A stretch of 20,217 nucleotides of DNA from Apostichopus parvimensis (Eukaryota > Echinodermata > Holothuroidea > Aspidochirotida > Stichopodidae), in contig JXUT01150316.1 of NCBI GenBank assembly GCA_000934455.1, positions 1-20,217 of the forward strand, given 5' to 3'. Made by a program: the position numbers and the translations under genes. The notes beneath the pieces were generated by a model, which saw nothing but the letters and a program-made list of their open reading frames with translations, searched no databases and was not told the DNA's origin. Below are positions 10,075 to 19,558 of this stretch, in pieces (positions within the stretch are counted from its first letter, which is position 1; each line of letters starts with the position of its first letter).

Positions 10075-10737
10075 CTGAAATCAAAAAGAAATAATTTGTA
10101 GAATATTTCATTTCACCGATTGGCAAAGTTGAAATGAATGGAGTACCTTCTTAGACAGTCTAACATGTACCAAAACAAAGGAAAAGAGGGGAGCGCTTGT
10201 CTTGGACCACAACAGGACGTTCACATGTGTGTAATGAGCCACCGCTACCCTTCATTGTTATTGCTCTTTCTAAAGAATCTCTGGGGAATTAAGGGGTCTA
10301 CATGGGGTAGTGTTTCCCCTCCCCTTTGACAAAAACTTATATATATCTTCTCAATCCCCAAAATAATTTTCATATCTTTCCTAGGTGTGATTTGTTCATA
10401 ACAACTATTTCTGTAATGTAAAGAAAGAGTGCTGATTCCTTTAAAGACTTGTAGAATTTTAAGTCATCAGCAGGAATATATTACTTCCCAATCACATCAT
10501 CATATTAAACTCCACTTATTCCCCTTAACTGTAAAAACAGCATACTGTTGGTTTTTTATTCTTTTTCTTTTCCAAAGCTGAATCTGTTATCCAATTCTGA
10601 CAGAAGTTTGGACCTATCATCACTTTTTTGCACAAATGTTCTTTCATGTGATAAATGCATTTTTTGTCTCCTTTAATTAATCCAATAAAGCTGAAACTGA
10701 AAAGTTAGTAGAATTTACAATCATACAAATTACTTAC
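10075..10737 (-). other. Intron
   Basis: AT-rich, with no supported gene. The 63-residue plus frame at 10138-10329 has no splice sites or family features. A short inverted pair (CATTTCA and TGAAATG, 10108-10137) is present. Confidence 0.55.
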
Positions 10738-10847
10738 GGCTGGAATGGACTGGTCACTTTCAGGGCCACAGGGTCCCAAGCTCTGGTTCTTGCTGCTGTA
10801 GCCCTCTTAAAGTACCGAGACTTCTTTGGAGGAGAACATTCTTTCTC
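10738..10847 (-). CDS. Exon with a PPKKSR-type nuclear localisation sequence
   Basis: 110 nt: 36 codons plus two bases. The acceptor is AATTTTCTTGTAG|GAG and the donor is CCAGCC|GTAAGT. The residues begin EKECSPPKKSRYFKR, containing a proline-directed kinase site of full CDK type (SPPK) inside a basic nuclear-localisation-like cluster. Further on are TRAWDPVALKV and TSPFQ. The start is phase 0 after the Lys-rich exon, so the two basic clusters are continuous in the protein. The segment around AWDPV and SPFQPYSGIYGQRKKL looks like a short conserved motif rather than random disorder. Confidence 0.83.
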
Positions 10848-11631
10848 CTACAAGAAAATTTCAATGAATGTGCTGAATTGGTCAAAATTCATCTTGGTGC
10901 CATATACAACATACAGTGTACCTATAAATGTGTTCTAGAAATTGATTTTTTTTTCATCTGTCTGATGGTTGGGGTGTTGTCGTATACATCAGGGAACATC
11001 ACATATGAATCCAGAGAACATGACCCATGAACAGTTTAGTGGTGCTATGTATTAGTTTTGAGCACACACTTTAAAAGAATGAAGATACAAGCAATGTTTC
11101 ATTTCACTTCCTTTCATTTATTTGTTTTATCACAACATACACATAAAGGAAAAGCGTATGCCCATTTTGACATCATCTGTGGAGCTTATTTAAAATAACT
11201 GACTTACATTTACTGTTGTTTATGAGTCTGTATCACTGCATGCATCATGCCTGGCTGTCCACAAACACTTAATAGCCAATGGTTAGCATCACTGAATACA
11301 ATATTTCTACTCTAAACTATATCTTTTAAAATATATATTTTTTAACTTAAAATAAAAATAAAGGTTATTCAAGGTTTTAAAGAGTATTTTTGAAACTAAA
11401 GAGCTGTTTTGAAATAAATGTTTTTTAAAGGTTTCGCTGGTAGGTCTGCAGTAAAGGCGGTTCAGAAGACTTCCCTTCACATTGTAAATATTTATGTGGA
11501 AACCAACTAGATAATTAAACAAACAAACTAGTGGTGAAACTCAGACGTAGAGTCAGAATTTGCTAGATATTGGCAATCCTTAATGTTCTCGATATGAATG
11601 TCCAAATATGGGAAAGTTTCAAAAAGTTTAC
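10848..11631 (-). other. Intron
   Basis: AT-rich sequence with no recognisable repeat or exon. The 71-residue minus frame at 11307-11522 is Phe/Leu/Lys-rich noise. Confidence 0.55.
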
Positions 11632-11827
11632 CTTCTTAGTCTTCTTTTTAGAATTCTTTTCGTCTCTTCTGGATTTATTTTTAAAGAGGCACTTTCTCGA
11701 TCGTTTGCCGCTGCTGTGAGATTCCGTTGGGGACGTCAATGACTTCCGTTTCATTTTGGGTGTCCTAAATAAAACACTGTCATCATGCTGGTTACGCTGT
11801 GGTGTGTGCAACAGCTTGTCAAAGGAC
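11632..11827 (-). CDS. Exon, strongly basic region with TP sites
   Basis: 196 nt: one base plus 65 codons. The acceptor is TGATATTTCCAG|G and the donor is ACTAAGAAG|GTAAAC. It opens with SFDKLLHTPQR, a hydrophobic patch beside a full CDK consensus (TPQR). A second site (FRTPKMKRKS) and a third (TSPTES) follow. The last 25 residues are almost all Lys, Arg or Ser (GKRSRK, KSRRDEK, SKKKTKK), a strong nuclear localisation or nucleic-acid-binding tract. Phase agrees on both sides. Confidence 0.85.
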
Positions 11828-13027
11828 CTGGAAATATCAGACACATGATACAAAATGCGAGCGTCATTGAAACTAGTTATGAAGTGTACCTTGTGAAGAG
11901 TTGAGAATAGAGAAAATAATCAAAGAAATATTGCATATAGGACCACAGTTTTTATTCACAGATTAAGCGGTAGGAGTACGTTTTAATTTGCGTGAATCAA
12001 ATAAACAGAAAACATTGAGTCAATGATTAGAAAACATCAAAAATTGAAGGAATTTGGTTTTGCTGGTTTTCTTTTGAACAGCTTATACTAGATATAATGA
12101 CCAAATTGCTGAAGTTGGGAAACTGTAAGTCATAAATAAAAATAAAAAGTTTGAATGTTTACAGTCCTGTATGAAGGCAAGTTCCTCTCACACCACTTTT
12201 TACAAAATTTATCCGCCTTTTCATGGGTAACCTGTCACACCCACACACCCAAGTGTGCACAATTCAAACAGTCGTTCCCAGGGCACTACAGTGCCCCACA
12301 TCAATGTGTCCTCTGAGGGACTTCCCATAGGGTGCAGTTGCAAACCAGCCCCGCAACTATATTTACCCTGCAGGTCCCCCCCCCCCAGTGATACACCTGG
12401 GTGAAGAGAGGCAAATGGAGATTGAGGACACAATGTAATGATCTTGCCTGGACTCACACCTGCAATCCTTGATATCGCAATTCCCATTGCCTTTAAGCCA
12501 ATTGACCACGACGCCCTCCATTAGAGGATAAAGAAATGTATAATTTCAAGCACTTTGTTCTATTTAATGGAATTAATCCAATCAAGAAAATAAAGGATAC
12601 ATGCCAACATATGCAAGTTCATATTTGTTGAATAATGAGCAACAGTTGCTTTATGGCTGAGAAAAAGTATAAAAAGTACAAGACAGCAGAGAGAGAGAAA
12701 ATGAGGTGGAAAGAAGAGTTCAGTCTCTTGAGAATCTTTGAAAATCATGATGATGTAATCATTTGCCAAAACTTTGGTCCATTCACAGAGAATGTAAACT
12801 TCTCGTGTAATGTCTCCTTTCACGACGAATTTTTGTTCAAAATATAATTACTCAAAAGCATGATTCAGGAGCAATGAAATCAGTCAATAAGTTCCAAAAA
12901 AATTTTCAAAAAATGAAAGGGCAAAATAAAAGAGAATTTTTTTTTCTTTTTTGTTGTCCTGATACAAAGTTTTTTGTGCTGGTTTAAAGAGTTAACTCAT
13001 TCATTTGTTCGAAATTTGTTGACTTAC
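11828..13027 (-). other. Intron containing the second SINE
   Basis: Apart from the SINE (12165-12519), it is AT-rich. Overlapping open frames on both strands at 12560-12847 have no splice context. Confidence 0.55.
12165..12519 (-). mobile_element. tRNA-derived SINE copy in an intron
   Basis: Read on the minus strand from 12519, it begins GGAGGGCGTCGTGGTCAATTGG (box-A-like GGTCAATTGGCTTAAAG) and has box-B-like GCAGGTGTGAGTCC near 12455-12468. A body with TTGCCTCTCTTCACCCAGG follows, including a G11 run (C11 on the plus strand, 12376-12386). The tail contains GGTTACCCATGAAAAGGCGG. Head order and core agree with the copy at 663-1015. It sits in the intron between exons 13028 and 11827. The left end is approximate. 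Confidence 0.7.
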
Positions 13028-13115
13028 TCTGTGCTCCAGTCTCCTGGATCTTCATAACAGTTTAGATCTGTGACAACGAGGTCCTGTAGTTCACAATTGT
13101 CACAAAGATGTGTGG
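13028..13115 (-). CDS. 88-nt exon with Cys residues
   Basis: The acceptor has a good pyrimidine tract (CTACTTCCTTTCCAG|CC) and the donor is CACAGA|GTAAGT. The exon provides two bases of a split Ala codon, 28 codons (THLCDNCELQDLVVTDL then NCYEDPGDWST) and two bases of a Glu codon. The CxxC pair (LCDNCEL) with a further Cys nearby might bind metal, but three Cys alone are not a recognisable zinc finger. The segment is acidic, in contrast with the basic exons on both sides. An open frame upstream of the acceptor is intronic. Confidence 0.77.
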
Positions 13116-13933
13116 CTGGAAAGGAAGTAGTTGGACAAAACCTTTGAAAAATACACATATATAATATGACAGTAAAAAATGAACTAGTCCTCAAAATAGC
13201 AAAAAAAGACTTCATTACCGATTAAATATGTAACATGTTTTCCAATGATTTTTGTTTTCCAAATGTATGCAATGCTTGAAGAAATTTTACCTCATCTTTC
13301 CATAAATTACAACTTCTTCTTTCATTCTTTTAGCTAATTTAACGGCTACTTACATTATTGCAGAATCGAGAAAGATCACACATTGTAAATATACAGGAAA
13401 CACATTTCAGGGGGGGGGGTAGAATTGTATAATCCTTTTATGCTATAATGACTTATAAACAAGGTAAGTTGTAATAGGTGGTGACATTTGAAAAAAAATT
13501 AAAGAAATAGTTCCTGTCCAGTTTGAAATTGCTTCAGAGATGCCAAACATAATTCAGGTTGTCAGGAGCTGTTTTTTAGCCCTAGATTGGGAAAGTTTCA
13601 TGTTCAAGCCATGCTTCACTGACAAGAAATCCTGATTTGTGTATTTTTCTCATCACAATGTAACATATTCTTAATACTACAAGTAGTCTGCCTGCTGTTG
13701 ACGTCATGATACACACATTGTCATTATGGAAAGGACAGTTATCAGGAAACAAAGGGGGCTGGGTCAGGGGAGGGGGGTCCTGGGATCTTAGATTCAACTA
13801 GGTTCTGTTTTGTTTTTTTCATTTTTGGTGATTGACCATAAATTAGCAAGTATATTCCACTCAATGCCAACAAGTATGTCCCAATTGGAATTAGTCAGTA
13901 ATTAGCCTGAATTCCCAGGCCAGTTTACCTTAC
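13116..13933 (-). other. Intron with G-rich tracts
   Basis: It contains the G10 run at 13410, the quadruplex tract at 13754 and a TGACGTCA palindrome at 13699. No exon was seen. Confidence 0.55.
13754..13784 (+). other. G-quadruplex-forming tract in an intron
   Basis: GGGGG, GGG, GGGG, GGGGGG and GGG runs with loops of 1 to 4 bases fit the quadruplex pattern. It sits in the intron between exons 13934 and 13115. For the minus-strand gene, the G-rich strand is the template. Confidence 0.6.
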
Positions 13934-14349
13934 CTTGAAGCTTTGATGGTGTTATATCCTTCCCTTTAATACGATAATGTTTTATCCCCGGATGATCTTC
14001 TTGTTCACAGAATGCCTCAGTTGGAGTACAAGGTACTTTTTGTACTTCCAGCCCCACTTTGTCACCATTCCCACTTCTGCCACCATGCGTGGGAGTTCCT
14101 GGCACCAGTTGAGCGTTCTTCTGTTTTAATGTCTCTTTACATCTTTGACTCTTTGTTGGGGTTTTAGAATCTGCCTTCTTCACAAGAATATTTGGAATAG
14201 TACGCTTGCTGCCCTTCATGGTAGCAGCAGTGGGATCACTTGAAGTCATCTTTGGAGTTGTCGGATGGGTACTACTCTTCCTGCTGACAGCAGGTTGTTT
14301 GGATGTGCAAGCTTGCAAGTGGGGATCTGAGACAGCCGTCCTGCTTACA
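13934..14349 (-). CDS. Large exon, S/T-P-rich disordered region
   Basis: 416 nt: one base, 138 codons, one base. The acceptor is TACATCCTCCCTCCTCAG|T and the donor is CTTCAAG|GTAAGG. The product is rich in Ser, Thr, Lys and Pro. Its TP sites include THPTTPK, SKTPTKSQ, VPGTPTHGG, VPCTPTEA and DITPSKLQ; TPTK and TPSK fit the full CDK consensus. A short hydrophobic-basic motif (TIPNILVKKADSKTP) and KHYRIKGKDI stand out from the disorder. CDK-type phosphorylation is inferred, not shown. Antisense open frames here are shadows. Confidence 0.87.
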
Positions 14350-14956
14350 CTGAGGAGGGAGGATGTACAACAGAAAGTGATTGGGGAAGTAAACAGAGAA
14401 TTTTACTGTCATAATAATACATGGGCTGACAATTTTCAATTTTAAGTAGACCAACTAAGGCATACTGCTGTGCAAATGTCATGAATTAATTCATCTTGAA
14501 CGGAGGTGAGTTTAATCAACTGCAAAGGCAAATATGCCACTAAACAGTTGGAAAGCAAAAAAAAAATCAAAAAATCAAAAATCAAAATTTGGTTGCGGGT
14601 TAGACTTCACAAAGAGATAGGCAGTACTTGGTTTCGTTGGAAGTTTGGCATTAGCTTTAATTCCAGTAGTTCTTCACGATCAATTCGGCAGAACCATGGG
14701 ATTTGAAAATAAAATTACTGTAAAAAAGTGGCAGTTAGGGATACGAAAAAGAAAAGCTTGCCTACTATTTTGGCTTCTCGTTTTTGTGGTATAAATCAGA
14801 ACAAATGAAGAGTCCATGTGATTACTTGAACATTGTTGAGATGAAGACAAAAGAAACAAAGTGAACGTAACAATTCTGAACAAAACAGAAATAAAAACAA
14901 ATATGATATTATTAAAAACAAACTGATCATACATATTAACGTTTGTTGAATCATAC
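14350..14956 (-). other. Intron
   Basis: AT-rich. The C-terminal half of the long minus frame that begins in exon 15095 continues into this intron and is not coding past the donor at 14956. Confidence 0.6.
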
Positions 14957-15095
14957 CTTTGTGAACTTTCTGGAGTACTATTCCGGTTGAGAACTAACTG
15001 TTCTGCTTGCGCTCCATGCTTCTTGGAAATAAATTCCTTGTGAATACCTTGAAGAACTTCCACTGGTTGCGAAGGGGTCGTCCCTAATGAAGTTT
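14957..15095 (-). CDS. 139-nt exon joining helical and disordered parts
   Basis: The acceptor has a T-rich tract (ATTTTTGCACTTTTGGCATTCAG|AA) and the donor is TCACAAAG|GTATGA. It carries two bases of a Glu codon, then TSLGTTPSQPVEVLQGIHKE, a probable helix rich in charged residues (FISKKHGAQAEQLVLNRN), and STPESSQ. Two bases remain, completed by T from the next exon to make Ser. It marks the change from the helical N-terminal part to the S/T-P-rich region. Confidence 0.83.
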
Positions 15096-15561
15096 CTGAA
15101 TGCCAAAAGTGCAAAAATATTTCCGATATTAGCTCAGTTTGTTCCCCCAAAAAACATATATTCTGCATTCACCCTCTTGCCAACTTATAATGACTTTCGA
15201 AGTTTCCCCATAAGTCTGCTTATTTAAAAACATCTACAAATCAAAAGACTTATAGCAAGTCTAAACTGGCAGGCATAATGTGCAGTAATATTGCTTGTAT
15301 TTTACTTACAGAGTAAGTCTTTTGACTCTGTAAATATCAAGAACATTCCCTGTTGTCCTCATGATCATTGGCTTCATGCATTAATTATATTTATGCTGCT
15401 GGGAGTAAATAGGAAATTGTATAAGACATTGAGGTACATTCTAAATTAACACTGATCATGATAAAAGCACAACGGAATTAAAATTAATCCAATCATAGGC
15501 TACTTGAAGGAATAATCTGGTGGCAGACGATACAACCAGCTTATACAAAGAGATCAATCAG

Positions 15562-15830
15562 TTACTTGTTGAGTTATCGTGCATACAAACTCTGGTACAA
15601 AAATAACGCTCAGCCCCGCCTCCTCATAAATATGCATGATATCAAGTGCAAGACAAATCCGCTTGTATAGGCTGTCTACCAATATGTCCATACCAAGTTT
15701 GAAGAAACTCCAACTTGTGGTTGCCAAGTTATTGCAATTTGAACATTTTGACCTCATTAATATTCATGATATGAGCACCAATATCAATAGGGTTCATTAA
15801 TTCATTTTGGACCAACCATTTTGACCATAC
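15562..15830. repeat. Dispersed repeat with internal 130-bp direct duplication
   Basis: CCTCATAAATATGCATGATAT at 15622 recurs as CCTCATTAATATTCATGATAT at 15752. Between them is ACCAAGTTTGAAG and ATTTGAACATTTTGACCTC. I recall this kind of sequence as a common short repeat in marine invertebrate genomes, but I cannot check it. A 67-residue minus-strand open frame over it is therefore not called as a gene. The limits are approximate. Confidence 0.5.
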
Positions 15831-17069
15831 TGATAGAGCCCTCCATACTCCAGGTAGTGGATCACAGTAGGTAGTTTGTGATGTCAATATTGGTATTTAG
15901 AACTAGTTTATTTTAGTCAAAGCTTGACTTTCCTATAGTATTCTTTTTGTTGATTTATAATTGAAATGTGACACATTTGGGATGTTTACTTAGTCGTAAA
16001 TGTTCTCTGTAGGCCTTTCTTAGAATTTCATCCAAATGCAACTTGTTTGTAGAAATAAAATATTCCTGTGTTGATAAGCTATTTGCATCAAGAAGATGAA
16101 TGTTCTGCCCAAATGCCATGATGATGTCATTCAGGACAGCTGTTGCCAGATGCATTAATAAAAAGTCACCAAATTTAAACAATTCATATCTTCACCAGAT
16201 GTAGCTTTGACTAAAAGGAGGCAGAAAATTTCCCGCAATTCTGTTAAAGCAATCAAGTTACTTCAGCTACCAGAAAATGCCTTTAAGAAATCAACGAATA
16301 ACATGTGACCCTAATAAATACTTGTATGTCTTATTGCCTCTTGTAAATTTACCCAAGTATGATTTCTAGAATAGGCAGGAAATAAGAAAAATGTTTCAAT
16401 GTTAATAAAGATCTCCCTCTCAAGTAAAGAGTAACTCTTGAAAAAATAACAACAAGTTCCTCCTCTCCTATCGTAAGGACATCAACCAATTTATTTACGA
16501 GAACACTGGCCTAGCAACACATTCTACCCTAGAAACATAAATCAGTCCATTTTTAAGTCTGTAAATTACAGGTACTTTGTAAATGTATGGCCATAACTAA
16601 TGTAAAGTGATTGGTCTCATCAGCGATAAATGCAAAGGTGGGCTATAAAAATTCTGAATACAGAAACAAGAAAGAATCCAGCTGTGTAAACCATGAAGGG
16701 CATGTACTTTCTTCTGAACATGGGTCTTTTAACCTTAGGGCAAACATATAGTGTTGATTTATATTTTCTTAATGATACCTTAATGAAAAATGCAAAATCT
16801 CCTGGAATTTGGTTCTCTGATATTGATATCCTCATTTTTACTTGTGTGCTTTTCCATTCCAGCATGATATCAGTTTTGAAAATCTTTCTTTTATTTCAAA
16901 TTGCATCTTCGAGGCACATATCAGTACTTTTAAGAAGAATTCACATTTTATTTAATGGAGAAGGCCTCTTTTGACATTTTTTAATTGCAGGACTGTTATT
17001 ATGTGTCTGTTTATTGGTTGTTCGTTTTCTTGTACCCTGAGAGCTCTCCAGAGTGGATATGTGGGCATT

Positions 17070-17108
17070 ATTATTACTATTATGATGATGATTATTATTA
17101 TCATTATA
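17070..17108. repeat. Imperfect (ATT)/(ATG) microsatellite
   Basis: ATT, ACT and ATG triplets are mixed over about 39 bases in the intron between exons 17489 and 15095. It could be the decayed tail of a retroposon, but no body was recognised next to it. Confidence 0.7.
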
Positions 17109-17175
17109 TATTAGTACAAAGCATTACCAAGAATTATGTCAAGTAACAATACCGATCACCAACTTCACTCCTCTT

Positions 17176-17435
17176 AAAGGTCATCCGTATTGGCCCTAAA
17201 GTTTTAGTGTGTTACAAATTGCCAGAAGTTTCTCAAGTATTTTCTCAGTGGCTTTAATTAGCCTCCATATTATTTCCAGCCTACATTGAGGAGGGATGGT
17301 TCCACTAGACATTTTAACATCTCAGTGATGCCAACGGCTTACAGTTGGGTGGCAGTAAAATGCATGTTAAAATCTGAGAATCAGTGACCATTATCCCACT
17401 TTCTAGCATATTTGAGGTCAATACTGATGACCTTT
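17176..17435. mobile_element. Inverted-repeat (MITE-like) element, about 260 bp
   Basis: The left end AAAGGTCATCCGTATTGGCC (17176-17195) and the right end (17416-17435) are reverse complements at 18 of 20 positions. Inside them a second pair matches, ATTTTAACAT and ATGTTAAAAT, so much of the element could fold back. There is no open frame. A short target duplication (possibly TTA or TA) could not be fixed, so the superfamily is undecided. It lies in the intron between exons 17489 and 15095. Confidence 0.65.
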
Positions 17436-17488
17436 GACCCCCTCCCCTCCCTATTGGTTCTTGTTTCATAGCTTATGTGAATGATTAC

Positions 17489-17564
17489 CTTTACTTTGCT
17501 GAAGGAGAACTAAAATTGCCTCCAGGTACTGGACTTGGTCAATGGAATGATAAAGCAGGGCTTC
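17489..17564 (-). CDS. 76-nt exon encoding a helical segment
   Basis: The acceptor is near perfect (TTTTTCCTTTTTTTTCAG|GAA) and the donor is AGTAAAG|GTAATC. It encodes 25 residues beginning EALLYHSIDQVQYLEAI and then VLLQQSK, an amphipathic helix with regular Leu/Ile spacing. The remaining G joins AA of the next exon to give Glu. That exon lies 2.4 kb away, beyond an intron holding two repeats. It begins in phase 0, so the exon before it must end on a codon boundary. Confidence 0.83.
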
Positions 17565-17737
17565 CTGAAAAAAAAGGAAAAACAAAAATTACTCAAAAAA
17601 GGCGGGAAAACAAAACAAAATGAAATCGAAGTCACTTGTTACCTGAAATGATCCCCAATTTTAGTGCAACAAACCTACGACAAGTTTTTACAGAAAGTGC
17701 CAAAGTGGTTTATATTTATTAACAGAAACAACCTATA

Positions 17738-17928
17738 AAGCCTTCCATTTCTTCCTGTTATGCTTCCCTAAATCGGTTCAAAACCAAACTTAAATGTTAC
17801 CTGTTTAAAATTGCATTTCAACTGTAATTATTTTACATTTTTCTCTTACTTGTTCAGCGCATTGAGATGTTCTTTATATTTATGCGCTGTATAAAAACTG
17901 TAATACCTTTATTATTATTATTATTATT
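17738..17928 (+). mobile_element. 5'-truncated LINE: ORF2 C-terminus, stem-loop tail and (ATT)n end
   Basis: The plus frame at 17738-17827 ends in SLNRFKTKLKCYLFKIAFQL followed by TAA. This is the type of C-terminus seen in CR1/L2-like LINE ORF2 proteins (SLNSFKSKLKTHLFK pattern). The 3' region has a stem, CAGCGCAT (17855-17862) with ATGCGCTG (17882-17889), then TATAAAAACTG and a terminal (ATT)6 at 17911-17928. The copy is heavily 5' truncated, as usual for target-primed integration. It lies just upstream of exon 17564 in the gene's intron, in the opposite orientation. Confidence 0.75.
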
Positions 17929-18222
17929 CAGGGATAGTGTCACTAAGATACAGTAACAGAAATACTATCATATTCACTAGAAAGGTTTTAAAAAAAAAAT
18001 AGCAGGTTCACAGGTAAAATGTTTCCCTGGTTTGACCCACTTGTACTTAATCCTGACAAAAAAAGTTATAATGTAGAAAAGCAAAGAAAGAAAAAGAAGA
18101 AAAAAACCACTCTTGTCCTGGTGAACTTTCTTGTTAACTTTCTGATCTATGTGAAGCTATTTCAGCCGACTACAATATACAGCAGCCGTGATTACTCCTT
18201 CCAGTGACAACAGGCCTCTCAC

Positions 18223-18321
18223 AAATCTATCCAACACGTCAAAGGAATTTGTTTGTTTGTTTTCGTTCTTACAGAAATGGATGGCAAGTTGTATTTTACT
18301 CAAGAGCTTTTTTCTTAACAT
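18223..18321 (-). CDS. Candidate exon, helical; limits uncertain
   Basis: An open minus-strand frame runs from an ATG at 18321 to a TAG at 18157 (54 residues). It contains KIQLAIHFCKNENKQ and SFDVLDRFVRGLLSLEGVI, which look like structured protein rather than AT-rich noise. A donor TTT|GTGAGA (exon end 18223) would leave phase 0, exactly what the next exon at 17564 needs, giving the junction FDVLDRF-EALLYHS. No convincing acceptor was found, and a plus-strand exon-like signal at 18275-18345 overlaps it, so its 5' limit and its reality are open. Confidence 0.33.
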
Positions 18322-18731
18322 TTATCTTAAAAAGCGTACAAACAGGTAAGCATTGTACTTCTGTATAAGGTCAAATTGTCCATCACCAACTGTGCATCCC
18401 ATTTCAAGCGCAATTTATCTTTTGATGGAAAAAGAAAGCTGACAGTGATTTGGTTTCATTCCCAGAAGATTCCCTGCCTACCCAAACTCTGTAACACCCA
18501 ATGGACGAAAGTCATTTATCCGAAACTGTGATGTGAACACAAGTTTGCTTGCATTTGGTGTAAATTTTTATGCCAATCTTTTTCTTTCTTTGTTTGTTGC
18601 ACTACCAACAGGTCTAACAGAAAGTCTATATAATAGTTGGATGAAAGATGATACCAAATTGACTAAAATTTCAGAGCTCCTTAGGGTAGAAGCTTGCATT
18701 TCCTTTTATGTTCCCTATGTTAATTGTTAAC

Positions 18732-18863
18732 CGACTCCAGAGAACGGTGACCGGAATTGACGTCGGATAAATGCAAAGTATTTAAGGTTCCGTCTAAATT
18801 TTGTGTACATCGCTTCTTTCAGTTCACATTCTAAATGGCTGGCAATACTTGTTTGTGTTTGAT
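18732..18863 (-). CDS. Candidate exon, charged helical segment
   Basis: From the acceptor GTTTGTCCTGTAG|AT the frame reads QTQTSIASHLECELKEAM, YTKFRRNLKYFAFIRRQF and then RSPFSGV, a charged helical segment. A better pyrimidine tract 44 bases upstream (CATCTTCTTTTCAACCAG, exon start 18907) would add NVVVTDDHLKVCPVD in the same frame. The donor is unclear: TCG|GTTAAC at 18732 or TCCG|GTCACC at 18752. Neither leaves phase 0 directly for the exon at 17564, so at least one more exon, perhaps at 18.2-18.3 kb, must intervene. Confidence 0.5.
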
Positions 18864-18963
18864 CTACAGGACAAACTTTTAAGTGGTCGTCTGTGACGAC
18901 GACGTTTCTGGTTGAAAAGAAGATGACGGCTATCCATGAGTGATCTAGAGATATCATACAGAC

Positions 18964-19024
18964 CTGTATTAAATAGAGCTATAATTATGCCACGGCAAAT
19001 TAAATGTATGTATTTTAGATCCTC
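18964..19024 (-). CDS. Candidate upstream exon, 61 nt
   Basis: The acceptor is strong (CTTCTTTGCGAGTTCCTGCTTGCAG|GAG). It reads EDLKYIHLICRGIIIALFNT in phase 0 to a donor ACAG|GTCTGT, leaving one G. This fits the acceptor at 18864 (G+AT gives Asp) across a 100-nt intron. An alternative donor at 18959 (GGTCT|GTATGA) fits the acceptor at 18908, but with an implausibly short 52-nt intron. The segment looks like a hydrophobic helix. No upstream exon or start codon could be placed, so the gene probably begins to the right of the window. Confidence 0.42.
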
Positions 19025-19558
19025 CTGCAAGCAGGAACTCGCAAAGAAGCCATCATTGGCTTATCAAAGTGGCAAGCTGACCGAAGGCAGTCTCTTAGAT
19101 TCATATTTAACGTCCATGAATATGAATTGTCAATTGTCAACAACTCTGTAACTAGACGACATAAATTAATCTTGGAGTGACTCAAACTCATTACCTCATG
19201 ACTGAAATCTTAAACCTTGATTGAAATCTGAAACCTTAAATCAGTGATACATTGTCTGGCCGAAGCATGATCAAGAATGTGAAACACACAAAGCCAATGA
19301 TATTCCAAATGTTTCCTTCTGTTTAAAATATGAGATAACATCTTTCATTTGTTCCACTGCGGCACACATTCCTTTAGTTGTCAAGTTATGACTTTTCAGT
19401 ACATCTATATGTCACACTACACAAACACTGCAGACGTTAAACGCACTAGTGAAGAGCTAATAATGCTACTCACACCTGTTGAATATTATTTCATCCGGTC
19501 ATTATTAAAGGATAATATATTTGTCTTACAAGCAACTAAACTTTGAATGATCAATTTT
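19025..19558. other. Upstream region without a supported exon
   Basis: It begins with the acceptor tract of the exon at 19024. No further exon, promoter or start could be placed. Short open frames on both strands are unremarkable. Confidence 0.45.

Larger units (their letters stand above)
15096..17488 (-). other. Long intron with two repeats
   Basis: This 2.4-kb intron carries a possible 18-nt microexon (15310-15327), the dispersed repeat at 15562-15830, a triplet microsatellite at 17070 and the inverted-repeat element at 17176. The flanking exons join in phase without any extra exon. Confidence 0.6.

Noticed and set aside
12221-12487. 88-residue minus-strand open frame
   Set aside because: It is contained in the second SINE.
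14206-14445. 79-residue plus-strand open frame
   Set aside because: Antisense shadow of the exon at 13934-14349.
15955-16182. 75-residue minus frame with helix-like text (LHLDEILRKAYREHLRL)
   Set aside because: It looks partly protein-like, but no acceptor fits its frame with the upstream exon. The exons at 17489 and 15095 already join in phase without it.
16620-16974. Overlapping open frames on both strands (81 and 93 residues)
   Set aside because: Biased Phe/Leu/Ile/Lys content on both strands and no exon signals; typical AT-rich noise.
10741-17564. Naming the gene TICRR (Treslin)
   Set aside because: The general architecture is similar, but the basic motif that follows the Treslin core domain and its C-terminal motifs were not found, so no symbol is given.
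19349-19546. 65-residue plus-strand frame near the right edge
   Set aside because: No splice or start context and no recognisable motif.
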